Shown here: positions 7,051 through 14,075 of the stretch, in pieces
How positions within the stretch are numbered: the first letter of the stretch is position 1
Layout: the number at the start of each line of letters is the position of its first letter
NCBI GenBank assembly: GCA_016202915.1
Contig: JACQNT010000108.1
Location: forward strand, 1-24,004
Direction of reading: 5' to 3'
DNA: 24,004 bases
From: Acidobacteriota bacterium
GTDB lineage: Bacteria; Acidobacteriota; Polarisedimenticolia; Gp22-AA2
The notes under the pieces: model-generated
What the model was told of the DNA's origin: nothing
Databases searched by the model: none
The model's input: only the letters and a program-made list of their open reading frames with translations
Program-made: the position numbers and the translations under genes

Positions 7051-9180
7051 TCACCGCCCCAACTCCCGAAGCAGCTTCCGGAGATCGTCCGCTCCCGCCT
7101 GCCGCGGGTCCAGCGCAAGCGACATTTCCAGGTGCCGCGCGGCTCGGGCGGGCTCACCGAGTTCCCGCGCGTACAGCAGGCCGAGGCTGCGGTGCGCGTC
7201 GGCCAGCGAGGGGTCGAGGCGCACCGCCTCGGCGTAGGACGCCGCCGCCCCCTCGTAGTCGCCGCGCCGGGCCAGCAGGTAGCCCAGGAAGTTGGCCGCC
7301 CGGGCCGAAGGCTCCCGTGCGTCGGCGGCCAGGCGCAACTCCCGCTCCGCGGCGACCGCGTCGCCGCGCTGCAGGGCGATCTCGCCCAGGCCTCGGTGGG
7401 ATTCCGCCAGGTCGGGCTCCAGCCGGTGGGCCGCTTCGAACTGCTCCCCGCCCTCCAGGACGCGCCCGCCGGCGATCAGGGCGTCGGCCAGGTTGATCCG
7501 GAAGATCGCCGTCTGCGGCCTGAGGCGGACCGCTTCCTGGAGATGCTCGATCGCCCGGGCGGTATCGCCCCTGGCCTGGTAGACGGACCCGAGATTGTTC
7601 CAGGCCTGCGCCTCGCCCGGATCGAGCGACAGGGCGCGTCGGAACTCGGCCTCGGCCCGGCGGTCGTCCCCCAGGGCCCGATGGGCAGCCCCGAGGTTGA
7701 CCGCGACCTCCGCGCTCCCGGGCTCGCGCTCCACCGCGTCGGCGAGCAGGTCGCGCGCCTCTAGAGGCCGGCCCAGTTTCAGGAGGGCCATCCCCAGGTT
7801 GACGCGGGCGCTGCCGAACTCGGGATAGATGGCGAGCGCCGCGCGGTAATTCCCCTCCGCCTCGCGATACTCCCCGCCCCGGAGGTAGGCGTTCCCGAGG
7901 TTGTAGCGGATGCGCGCGCTGCGCGGCGACACGCGGGCGGCGCTCCTGTAAAGCCGGAAGTCGTCCTTCCATTCCGGGATCCGCGCCCAGGACCGGGAGG
8001 CGCAGGCGGCCAGCGCGATCGTCGCCACGACGACCCCCGCCCTGCCGCGGCCGCGTCTGCAGGCCTCCGAGACCCCCCACCCGAAGAGGAGACAGAGCCC
8101 GGCGCTCGGCAGGTACATGAGCCTCTCCGCCATGATCGTCCCGATGAAGATCAGGAGGTTGGAGGTGAGGGCGGCGCTCGTCGCGATCCACAGGAGCCCG
8201 AAGCCGCAGGCCGGGTAGCGCCCCAGGATCCACGCCCCGCCGCCGGCGACAGCCAGGACCAGCAGGATCCCGGAGACCGCCCAGGGGTCCGCCAGGGAGC
8301 GGACCACCGGGATCTGATCGAAGGAATAGTCGGCCGACAGGCGCGCCGGAAAGAGAAGGAGGATGGCGTACCGCGGCACCGTCGCGAGCGCCGTGAGGCG
8401 GCCGGCGATCCCGCCCGCCGCGGCCGCCGGGTTGTCCACGAACGGGATCGGGCGGCCGACCCCGAGCGTCCCGAGGACGGCGAGGCGCGCCGCCAGGTAG
8501 AGCCCCACGGCGGCGGCGTAGCCCGCGTACAAGGCGGAGCGCCGGCGGCGCGAGGGCGGCGTCGCTCCCGGGAACGCGACATCCTGGAGGAGGCAGAGGG
8601 CGGGGGCCGCGACGGCGGACTCCTTCGCCATGACCCCGACCAGGCAGCAGGCCCAGGCCACGCACATCCAGAGGATGCCCCGGCGGCCGGGGCTGCAGAG
8701 CGCCGCCCGGTGGCCGAGCACGGCGCCCACCGCGCCGCAGGCGGCGAGCACCTCGGAGCGGCCGACGATCCCCGCCACCGCCTCGACGTGCACCGGGTGG
8801 AGCCCGAAGAGGAGGCCCGCGACGGCGGGCGCCCGGAGGCCTGGGAGAATTTCCAGCGCCAGGAGGGTCACCAGGAACGTCGCGCACCCGTGAAGCAGGG
8901 CGTTGACCAGGTGGAACCAGAAGGGACGTATCCCGCCGGCGACGGCCCGGTCGATCGCCAAAGTCAGGCTGGTCAAGGGACGGTACAGCAGGCGGTTCTC
9001 CCGCGGCGTGTTCCAGTAGGGAGTCGCCAGGAGACGGGGCAGCGACCCGGCGTCCTGCAGGAGCGGGCTGAGCCCGATGACGGCCCGGTCGTCGAAGACG
9101 AAGTCGTGCGCCAGCGTGGGCAGGTAAAGCAGAACGGCGACGACCGGGCAGGCGATGAGGGCCAGGTGACGACCCTTCAA
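7051..9180 (-). CDS. TMTC-like membrane glycosyltransferase with C-terminal TPR repeats
   Basis: The frame is open further upstream, but family homology starts at MKGRHLALIACPVV using TTG at 9180, giving 709 aa. Residues 8-410 hold many membrane helices and the landmarks of eukaryotic TMTC O-mannosyltransferases (GT-C fold): FVFDD (27-31), YRPLT (66-70), FHLVNALLH (89-97), HPVHVEAVAGIVGRSE (128-143) and ERLMYLPSAG. From about residue 415 there are roughly eight TPR repeats (for example AWNNLGSVYQARGD). TMTC proteins transfer mannose from a lipid-linked donor to secreted proteins; sugar and target are unknown here. The TTG overlaps the upstream gene's stop as TTGA, a 4-nt overlap implying translational coupling with the exported protein before it. 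Confidence 0.85.
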   Translation of the reverse strand: MKGRHLALIACPVVAVLLYLPTLAHDFVFDDRAVIGLSPLLQDAGSLPRLLATPYWNTPRENRLLYRPLTSLTLAIDRAVAGGIRPFWFHLVNALLHGCATFLVTLLALEILPGLRAPAVAGLLFGLHPVHVEAVAGIVGRSEVLAACGAVGAVLGHRAALCSPGRRGILWMCVAWACCLVGVMAKESAVAAPALCLLQDVAFPGATPPSRRRRSALYAGYAAAVGLYLAARLAVLGTLGVGRPIPFVDNPAAAAGGIAGRLTALATVPRYAILLLFPARLSADYSFDQIPVVRSLADPWAVSGILLVLAVAGGGAWILGRYPACGFGLLWIATSAALTSNLLIFIGTIMAERLMYLPSAGLCLLFGWGVSEACRRGRGRAGVVVATIALAACASRSWARIPEWKDDFRLYRSAARVSPRSARIRYNLGNAYLRGGEYREAEGNYRAALAIYPEFGSARVNLGMALLKLGRPLEARDLLADAVEREPGSAEVAVNLGAAHRALGDDRRAEAEFRRALSLDPGEAQAWNNLGSVYQARGDTARAIEHLQEAVRLRPQTAIFRINLADALIAGGRVLEGGEQFEAAHRLEPDLAESHRGLGEIALQRGDAVAAERELRLAADAREPSARAANFLGYLLARRGDYEGAAASYAEAVRLDPSLADAHRSLGLLYARELGEPARAARHLEMSLALDPRQAGADDLRKLLRELGR

Positions 9181-9965
9181 GGGTCGCCCGCTCCCGGCGA
9201 GGCCTCCCCGCTCTCGGAGAGCAGGGTCGCGGACAGGAGATCGAGCTCCCTCTCTTCGCCGCTCTTCTGGTGGAGCCTGCCGTTCAACCTGGTCCGGCGA
9301 CCCGCTTCGACCTCGACGTCTGTCAAGTAGGCCGTCATGCGGTGCGCCCAGCCCCCCTGCCGGTTCAGCAGGTCGAAGGCGATGTAAATGTCGTAGGTTC
9401 CCGGGGCGAGGTCGAAGTCGAGGCGCTCGGGAAACGTGGTGCACCTGTTGTGCTCCTGCCAGTAGGGCACGAGCGTGTTGGGCGTCACGCGCCGGGATCT
9501 TTTCGAGGGCGGAGCCTCGCCGCTTACCATGGGGAACTCGGGCCCGCGGCTCAGATCGATCCCCGCCTTGGACGCCGGACGCCAGGTGGCGGTGCGGATG
9601 ACCGGCGACTCGAAGAGCATGAGGGGCGTATCGGCCTCGCCCCTCTTGATTGCCGACACGATGAACTGGTAGCCGAAGGTGAAAACCTCATCCTTCTCTT
9701 CCGCGCGCGGCAGAGGTGGACGGGGCGGCCGGATCAGCCTGTCGTCCGGAAAGGTGCACCAGCGCCGGTTGCCCGAAAACGCCAGGGTCAGTCTTCCCTT
9801 GCCGCTCTCCGGCTTCTCCGGCATGACCGGAGCCCGGATGGTCGGCGGTTTCAGGGCGGGCGCGCCGGACGTCTCCGGGGGGGCCGCGGCCCGAGGGAGC
9901 CCGGCGGCCGCCGTCGCCGCGACCGCGCACGCCCACGCCAGCCGCCGCAATGCAGGTGGTCTCAT
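9177..9965 (-). CDS. Exported hypothetical protein coupled to the TMTC-like gene
   Basis: This 262-aa protein has a Sec signal peptide (MRPPALRRLAWAC, Ala-rich core, cleavage near residue 27), followed by a Pro-rich linker. The body is beta-rich, with GNRRWCTFPDDR and a second similar NRCTTFPERLDF segment; each holds one cysteine before T-F-P, which suggests a disulfide or an internal repeat. The C-terminal part (LAPGTYDIYIAFDLLNRQ, then LTDVEVEAGRRTRL) looks like a beta-sandwich of a secreted or cell-surface protein. I do not recognise the family. The ATG at 9965 has GGGAG 6 nt upstream. Its coupling to a protein-glycosyltransferase candidate makes it a possible substrate or partner, which is inference only. 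Confidence 0.7.
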   Translation of the reverse strand: MRPPALRRLAWACAVAATAAAGLPRAAAPPETSGAPALKPPTIRAPVMPEKPESGKGRLTLAFSGNRRWCTFPDDRLIRPPRPPLPRAEEKDEVFTFGYQFIVSAIKRGEADTPLMLFESPVIRTATWRPASKAGIDLSRGPEFPMVSGEAPPSKRSRRVTPNTLVPYWQEHNRCTTFPERLDFDLAPGTYDIYIAFDLLNRQGGWAHRMTAYLTDVEVEAGRRTRLNGRLHQKSGEERELDLLSATLLSESGEASPGAGDP

Positions 9966-10050
9966 CGAGTCTCCCTATCGTCCGCGCCCCGGCCGGCTGT
10001 GGTAGATTGAGCCGGGTCCGGGCCGGGAGGTCCTCCGTGAAAGGCGCGGA

Positions 10051-10080
10051 ATTATACTTCGGCGATGACGCCCGCTCCAA
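10051..10080 (-). promoter_or_regulatory. Predicted promoter of the exported protein/TMTC-like operon
   Basis: The minus strand reads TTGGAG (10080-10075), an 18-nt spacer and a perfect TATAAT (10056-10051). Transcription would start near 10044, giving a leader of about 79 nt before the ATG at 9965. The leader contains the small inverted repeat GGAGGACCTCC. Confidence 0.6.
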
Positions 10081-10084
10081 CCGA

Positions 10085-10435
10085 AAGCGCCGATCCGGCG
10101 CGCGGGGCGGGACGATCCACGCCGCGAGGGCGAGATGCTATTCCCGGAACTGCCCGTGTTCCGACTGCTGAGGTTGACGAACGCAGAGCTGGGAGAACAC
10201 GCTTCCAGCAGGTGTGTGGGGATGGTTGTGGAAAGGTCTCCGGGTGGTGGTCAACTTCAGGTGGGCGGGCAGTTCCGGGAATCTCAAAAGTTCTCCTCCG
10301 GAGGTCGTGAACCGGGCCCTGGTCTCATCGGCCCTCTGCTCCAGCCTTGCGGACCGGGCGGCTCCTGACCCCTGGTTGCCCCTGCGGATCCATAGAGGTT
10401 CATTCCCTGTTCACTCGCTTGGGAAACTTACCGGT
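10085..10435 (-). ncRNA. Candidate non-coding transcript upstream of the exported protein gene
   Basis: This is the minus-strand segment between the orphan promoter (start about 10435) and the next promoter. It has no credible protein frame. The 5' end can fold through CCCTGT pairing with ACAGGG about 20 nt later, and CCTCCGGAGG is a perfect inverted repeat. I compared it from memory with tmRNA, RNase P RNA, SRP RNA and common riboswitches and recognised none. The 3' boundary is a guess because no terminator is visible. Confidence 0.15.
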
Positions 10436-10441
10436 ACAGGG

Positions 10442-10470
10442 ACTCTACCCAACCTGTTGGGCTCTGTCAA
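10442..10470 (-). promoter_or_regulatory. Minus-strand promoter with perfect -35, no matching gene nearby
   Basis: TTGACA (10470-10465), a 17-nt spacer and TAGAGT (10447-10442) form a near-consensus sigma70 promoter. It points away from mutS2, and the first downstream protein gene starts about 470 nt later and has its own promoter. It could drive a non-coding RNA or a long leader. Confidence 0.45.
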
Positions 10471-10491
10471 GAAGAAAACGCAATTTATTGT
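10464..10491 (+). promoter_or_regulatory. Weak candidate promoter directly before mutS2
   Basis: CTGTCA (10464-10469), 16 nt and TATTGT (10486-10491) each match the consensus at four of six positions. The start would be near 10498, only a few nt before the GTG at 10502. It overlaps the -35 element of the opposing promoter, so the two could compete. Confidence 0.2.
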
Positions 10492-10501
10492 AGGCGCGCC
10501 G

Positions 10502-12865
10502 GTGGACGAGAAAGTCCTTGTGGCCCTTGAGTTCCAGCAGGTCCTCGCCCTCCTGGCGGCTGAGACGACCACGCCCCCCGGCGGAGGGCTCGCCCTGGCC
10601 CTGCGCCCCGAGCGCGAAGAGGGGGGGGTGCAGCGGGAGAGCACGCTGACGGCCGAGGCCGCCCGGCACCTCGACCGCAGGGGATCGCTGCCGTTCGGGA
10701 CGATCCCCGACCCTGGCCCCCTCCTCGATCGCCTCGAGATCGATGGGAGCATCCTGGCGCCTCTCGAGGTGCTGGACCTCCTGAGCCTCATGAAGGCCGG
10801 TCGATCGCTGAAGTCCTTCCTGACGGAAGGGCGGGCGGAGTACCCCCGCCTCTGGGACCTGGCCCGCGATCTGCCCGACCTCGGCAACCTGATCCGTTTC
10901 CTCGACGGCAAGGTCGCCACCACGGGGGAACTGGAAGATCGCGCGAGCGACGACCTGCACTCGGTCCGGCAGGAGATCCGCAGGCGGAACGAGCGCCTCA
11001 AGTTGGTCCTCGACGCGATCGTCGATCGGCCTGAGGTCGCGCGCGCCCTGCAGGACACGTTCGTCTCCATCCGCAGCGAGCGGCACGTCATCCCGATCCG
11101 CGCCGAGGCACGCGCCGCCCTCGCCGGGATCGTTCACGGGGTCTCGGGAAGCGGCGCGACGGTCTTCGTCGAGCCGATGGAGACGGTCGATCTGAACAAC
11201 GAGATCGTGACCCTCCGCGATCGCGAGGCGGCCGAGGTGCAGCGGCTGCTCCAGGAGTACAGCGACCTCCTGAGGGGGCGGCTGGCCGAGCTGAGGGCGC
11301 TCGTGGGCGGCATCGGCCGGCTGGATCTGGTCATGGCCCGGGCGCGGCTCGGACGGAAACTCGGGGGACGCCTGGCCGAGACGGTGCAGGACGGGCTGGC
11401 GCTGGAGGAGGCGCGCCACCCGCTGGTGGAGGAGAGCCTGCGCTCGGAGGGAGGCCGGATCGTCCCGCTCGATCTCCGGGTGCCGCCCGGCACGCGCGTG
11501 ATGATGATCAGCGGGCCGAACACCGGCGGCAAGACCGTGGCGCTCAAGACCGTCGGCCTCGCGGCGCTCATGTCCCAGTGCGGCCTGATGGTGCCGGCGG
11601 CGCGCGCCGCGCTGCCGGTGTTCCGCGGGATCTTCATCGACATCGGGGACCGCCAGTCGATCCCCGAGCGCCTGAGCACCTTCTCCGCCCGCATGAAGAC
11701 GATCTCGGAGATCGCGTCCGCCCTCGAGCCGCCGGGCCTGGTTCTCCTGGACGAGGTCGGGACCGGGACGGACCCCGAGGAGGGGGCCGCCCTGGCGATC
11801 GCCATCGTCGAACACTTCAGGGAGAAGGGAGCGACCGTCATCGCCACGACTCACCTGGAGGCGCTCAAGGCGTACGCCGCAACAACGCAGTCATGCGCCA
11901 ACGCGGCGATGGAGCTCGACGAGGCCACCTTCACCCCGACCTACCGCCTGATGCCGGGCCTCCCGGGAAGGAGCGGGGGGCTCGAGATCGCCGAGCGCCT
12001 GGGGGTCCCCGCCGCCCTCATCGCGGCGGCGCGGACGCGCCGCGGCCGCTCCGGGGAGATGGTCGCCTCCTACCTGGCGTGGCTCCAGGAGATGACGGCG
12101 GACCTCGAGCGCCGCCTGCGGCAGGCGGAGGAGGAACGGGCGCGCCTCGAGGCGGAGAGGCAGAAGACGACGGAGAGGCTAAGGGCGAGCGAAGAGCAGC
12201 AGCGACGGGCGGTGATCGCGGAGATCGAACTGGCCCTCCGCTCGATGCGCGAGGGGGGGGAGCGCTACCTCGCCTCGCTCGAGGACCGCCACCTCGCCCT
12301 GGCGATGCGCCGGGAGGAGGCGAAGGCCGCCGCGCGCCTGCGCGCCGAGGCCCGCGATCTTATCCGCAAGATCACCGGATCCCCCGGCGGGGAGCCGCCG
12401 GAACGACTGGCCCCCGGCGCCAAGGTCATGGTGGAGGGGATGGGCCTGCGCGGAACCGTGGAGTCGCTGCGGGGTCAGCGCGTGGTGATCCTGGCCGGCG
12501 GCAAGCGGATGACGGTGCCCGTGAACGAGTGCCGCGCCGAGCCCGCGGGGGGCGGCGCCGCGACCCCGGGGATGCGCCTGCCGAAGGGGGTCCGGCTGGA
12601 GCGCCGGCCGGCGGGCGAGGCCCCGGGCGAGATCCGGCTGCTCGGCCTCACCGTGGATGAGGCCCTGTCCGTGGTCGACAAGTACCTGGACGATGCCTGC
12701 CTGGCGGACCTCACGCCGGTGCGCCTCATCCACGGCGTCGGTTCGGGACGCCTGAAGCGCGCCATCGCCGAGTTCCTGGCGCGGCACCCCCACGTCGAAA
12801 AGTTCACGAGCGCGCCCGCCGACCAGGGCGGAGCGGGGGTGACGATCGTGAGCCTCAAGACCTAG
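10502..12865 (+). CDS. mutS2: MutS2 family ATPase with C-terminal Smr domain
   Basis: This 787-aa protein begins at GTG 10502 as MDEKVLVALEFQQVLALLA, matching the usual MutS2 start. The frame is open 96 codons further upstream, but that extension has no family character. The core carries the Walker A GPNTGGKT (about 338-345), Walker B LVLLDEVGTGTDPEEGAA, and the THLEALKAYA switch. A long charged coiled coil occupies about 525-625, and an Smr domain (IHGVGSGRLKRAI, then GGAGVTIVSL) ends the protein. MutS2 lacks the mismatch-reading domain of MutS; members act in recombination control or in rescue of collided ribosomes. The usual LDLRG at the start of the Smr domain reads IRLLG here. Only a weak TAGG precedes the GTG. 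The 3' end overlaps the opposing gene by 11 nt. Confidence 0.93.
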   Translation: MDEKVLVALEFQQVLALLAAETTTPPGGGLALALRPEREEGGVQRESTLTAEAARHLDRRGSLPFGTIPDPGPLLDRLEIDGSILAPLEVLDLLSLMKAGRSLKSFLTEGRAEYPRLWDLARDLPDLGNLIRFLDGKVATTGELEDRASDDLHSVRQEIRRRNERLKLVLDAIVDRPEVARALQDTFVSIRSERHVIPIRAEARAALAGIVHGVSGSGATVFVEPMETVDLNNEIVTLRDREAAEVQRLLQEYSDLLRGRLAELRALVGGIGRLDLVMARARLGRKLGGRLAETVQDGLALEEARHPLVEESLRSEGGRIVPLDLRVPPGTRVMMISGPNTGGKTVALKTVGLAALMSQCGLMVPAARAALPVFRGIFIDIGDRQSIPERLSTFSARMKTISEIASALEPPGLVLLDEVGTGTDPEEGAALAIAIVEHFREKGATVIATTHLEALKAYAATTQSCANAAMELDEATFTPTYRLMPGLPGRSGGLEIAERLGVPAALIAAARTRRGRSGEMVASYLAWLQEMTADLERRLRQAEEERARLEAERQKTTERLRASEEQQRRAVIAEIELALRSMREGGERYLASLEDRHLALAMRREEAKAAARLRAEARDLIRKITGSPGGEPPERLAPGAKVMVEGMGLRGTVESLRGQRVVILAGGKRMTVPVNECRAEPAGGGAATPGMRLPKGVRLERRPAGEAPGEIRLLGLTVDEALSVVDKYLDDACLADLTPVRLIHGVGSGRLKRAIAEFLARHPHVEKFTSAPADQGGAGVTIVSLKT

Positions 12866-13724
12866 CCTGTCCTGCCCCGCCGGTGACGTGCAGGTCCCGG
12901 TAGAGATCCACGGGGGAGCGGTCGGAGCGCGGATCGATCTCCTTCGTTTCCGATCCGGCAACGCTGCACTCGAAGGACCAGGAGACCGGGGCCGCTCCGC
13001 CCGGCTCCACGGCGATCACCCTGTAGCGGCCGGGAGCGACGGCGTTGAACTCGAAGCGCCCCGATCCGTCGGGCGCCGTCCGCCGCACGGCGCGCTCGAG
13101 GACCATCGCCACCGCCCGTCTTCGGCAGGCGCCCAGCCGCTCCCGGAGATCCCGCTCCGCGGCCTCGACCTGGGCCTTGAGCCGATCGTTCCGCTGGGCC
13201 GCGACGCGGAAGTTGCTGGAGGAGTTCAGCGCCCTGTCGAGCTCCCCCCGCAGCGCGATGACCCGCTCGCGGCGGTCGTTCACCTGACCGCGGCACTCCT
13301 CTCCGGCCTTCCCGTGCTCCCGATCGAGCGCCTCCGGATCGGAGACCAGGAACACGATCATCCCGGCGCCGGCGGGATCGGCGCCGCCATCCGATGGAAG
13401 GACGCCACGAATGACGGCTCCTCCGGAGACCGCGCCCGCTGCGGGCGCCGGCCCCCCCTCGGGCGGGCCCGCAGCATCTCCCGTGCCGGTGCCCGGGATC
13501 CATCCCTCAACCCGGACCCGCCGCCAGCCGTCCCGCTCCTCGAGTACGACCGGCGCGGCGTCGGACCGGATCGTCCCCAGCCACGATCCTCGCGGAGCGT
13601 CGAAGAGAACCAGGTCCGACGGCACCGCCTCCCCGGGGATCGCAAGATGAAACGAGACGAGGCCGACGGCGGCCAGGCCGGCCGCGTGGAGGCTCCACGC
13701 GAGACGGCATCCGTGCTGGCGCAT
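12855..13724 (-). CDS. Exported SH3-like/carboxypeptidase-regulatory-like protein with coiled-coil insertion
   Basis: The 289-aa protein (ATG at 13724) has a signal peptide (residues 1-32, ending PGEA). Residues 35-78 resemble a bacterial SH3 domain (VLFDAPRGSWLGTI, then GWRRVRVEGWIPG). A carboxypeptidase-regulatory-like beta-sandwich appears split: GAVIRGVLPSDGG to MIVFLVSD (103-128), then RTAPDGSGRFEFNAVAPGRY (215-234). Between them lies a charged coiled-coil segment (132-205) with one cysteine near each end (Cys144, Cys200). The fold is periplasmic or cell-surface; no enzymatic motif is visible. The start is uncertain: no SD precedes this ATG, whereas AAGGAGG at 13767-13761 lies 15 nt before an in-frame TTG at 13745. 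Its stop overlaps the mutS2 stop region. Confidence 0.7.
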   Translation of the reverse strand: MRQHGCRLAWSLHAAGLAAVGLVSFHLAIPGEAVPSDLVLFDAPRGSWLGTIRSDAAPVVLEERDGWRRVRVEGWIPGTGTGDAAGPPEGGPAPAAGAVSGGAVIRGVLPSDGGADPAGAGMIVFLVSDPEALDREHGKAGEECRGQVNDRRERVIALRGELDRALNSSSNFRVAAQRNDRLKAQVEAAERDLRERLGACRRRAVAMVLERAVRRTAPDGSGRFEFNAVAPGRYRVIAVEPGGAAPVSWSFECSVAGSETKEIDPRSDRSPVDLYRDLHVTGGAGQARS

Positions 13725-13765
13725 TTCAGGAACGTACTCGAACAACGGGCCGGACGGGCGCCTCC

Positions 13766-13793
13766 TTGATCGGCCCCTCGCCGCCCCTATATT
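13766..13793 (+). promoter_or_regulatory. Plus-strand promoter in the gap between two minus-strand genes
   Basis: TTGATC (13766-13771), a 16-nt spacer and TATATT (13788-13793) resemble a sigma70 promoter with a start near 13800. The transcript would begin with a small hairpin (CGTCT, CGAA loop, AGACG) and reach a GGAGG at 13826-13830. Confidence 0.4.
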
Positions 13794-13841
13794 CGAAGGC
13801 GCGTCTCGAAAGACGGCGCGCGCCCGGAGGACGTCACGGCG

Positions 13842-14075
13842 GTGCTCAAGGCGAAGGTGATCCACACGATACTCGAAAGGTGCCAGACAACGTCCGGGAA
13901 CGAGAAGCCGTCGGAGGCACGGCGTCCAATCCGCTCTCCCGCCGCCGGAGGGGGCCTCGGCCCCTCCCCGGCCGCCCCTGCCAGGAAGCGAGGCGTCCTT
14001 CCCGATCCGCGTGCCGGCCAGCGCTCCAGCGTCCGCCAGGCCGCTCGCAGATCGCGCCGGGGCGGGCCGGCCTGA
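13842..14075 (+). CDS. Possible small protein (77 aa), doubtful
   Basis: A GTG at 13842 lies 11 nt after GGAGG and downstream of the promoter at 13766-13793. It opens a 77-codon frame. The first 24 residues (MLKAKVIHTILERCQTTSGN and onward) look like an amphipathic helix, but the rest is a low-complexity Pro/Arg/Gly/Ala stretch typical of GC-rich non-coding sequence. The frame runs to the end of the opposing helix-turn-helix gene. If anything here is translated, it may be only the N-terminal part. No family is recognised. Confidence 0.2.
   Translation: MLKAKVIHTILERCQTTSGNEKPSEARRPIRSPAAGGGLGPSPAAPARKRGVLPDPRAGQRSSVRQAARRSRRGGPA
13947..13967. repeat. GC-rich inverted repeat downstream of the helix-turn-helix gene
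   Basis: GGAGGGG and CCCCTCC flank a short core, giving a stem of about nine pairs with one bulge. No T-run follows on either strand, so it is not a classical intrinsic terminator. The rest of the gap 13725-14075 holds only the promoter and the doubtful small frame. Confidence 0.35.

Larger units (their letters stand above)
9966..10501. other. 536-nt non-coding region between the exported-protein gene and mutS2
   Basis: I see no credible protein gene on either strand here; the open frames are short and show no family features. The region contains two good minus-strand promoters (10051-10080 and 10442-10470), a weak plus-strand candidate before mutS2, and a stretch of lower GC at about 10390-10500. 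Hairpins include a CCTCC/GGAGG inverted repeat near 10295-10305 and CCCAA-loop-TTGGG at 10448-10461. It is unusually long for this compact window. Confidence 0.6.

Noticed and set aside
9181..9444. N-terminal extension of the TMTC-like protein
   Set aside because: The extra 88 codons overlap the exported-protein gene in another frame and are Arg/Pro-rich; the family-type N-terminus starts at the TTG at 9180.
10214..10501. N-terminal extension of MutS2
   Set aside because: The 96 extra codons have no MutS2 similarity, while MDEKVLVALEF at 10502 matches the usual family start. The upstream DNA also contains opposing promoters.
13947..13967. Intrinsic terminator for the helix-turn-helix gene
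   Set aside because: The stem is GC-rich but no run of T follows on the minus strand, so I list it only as an inverted repeat.
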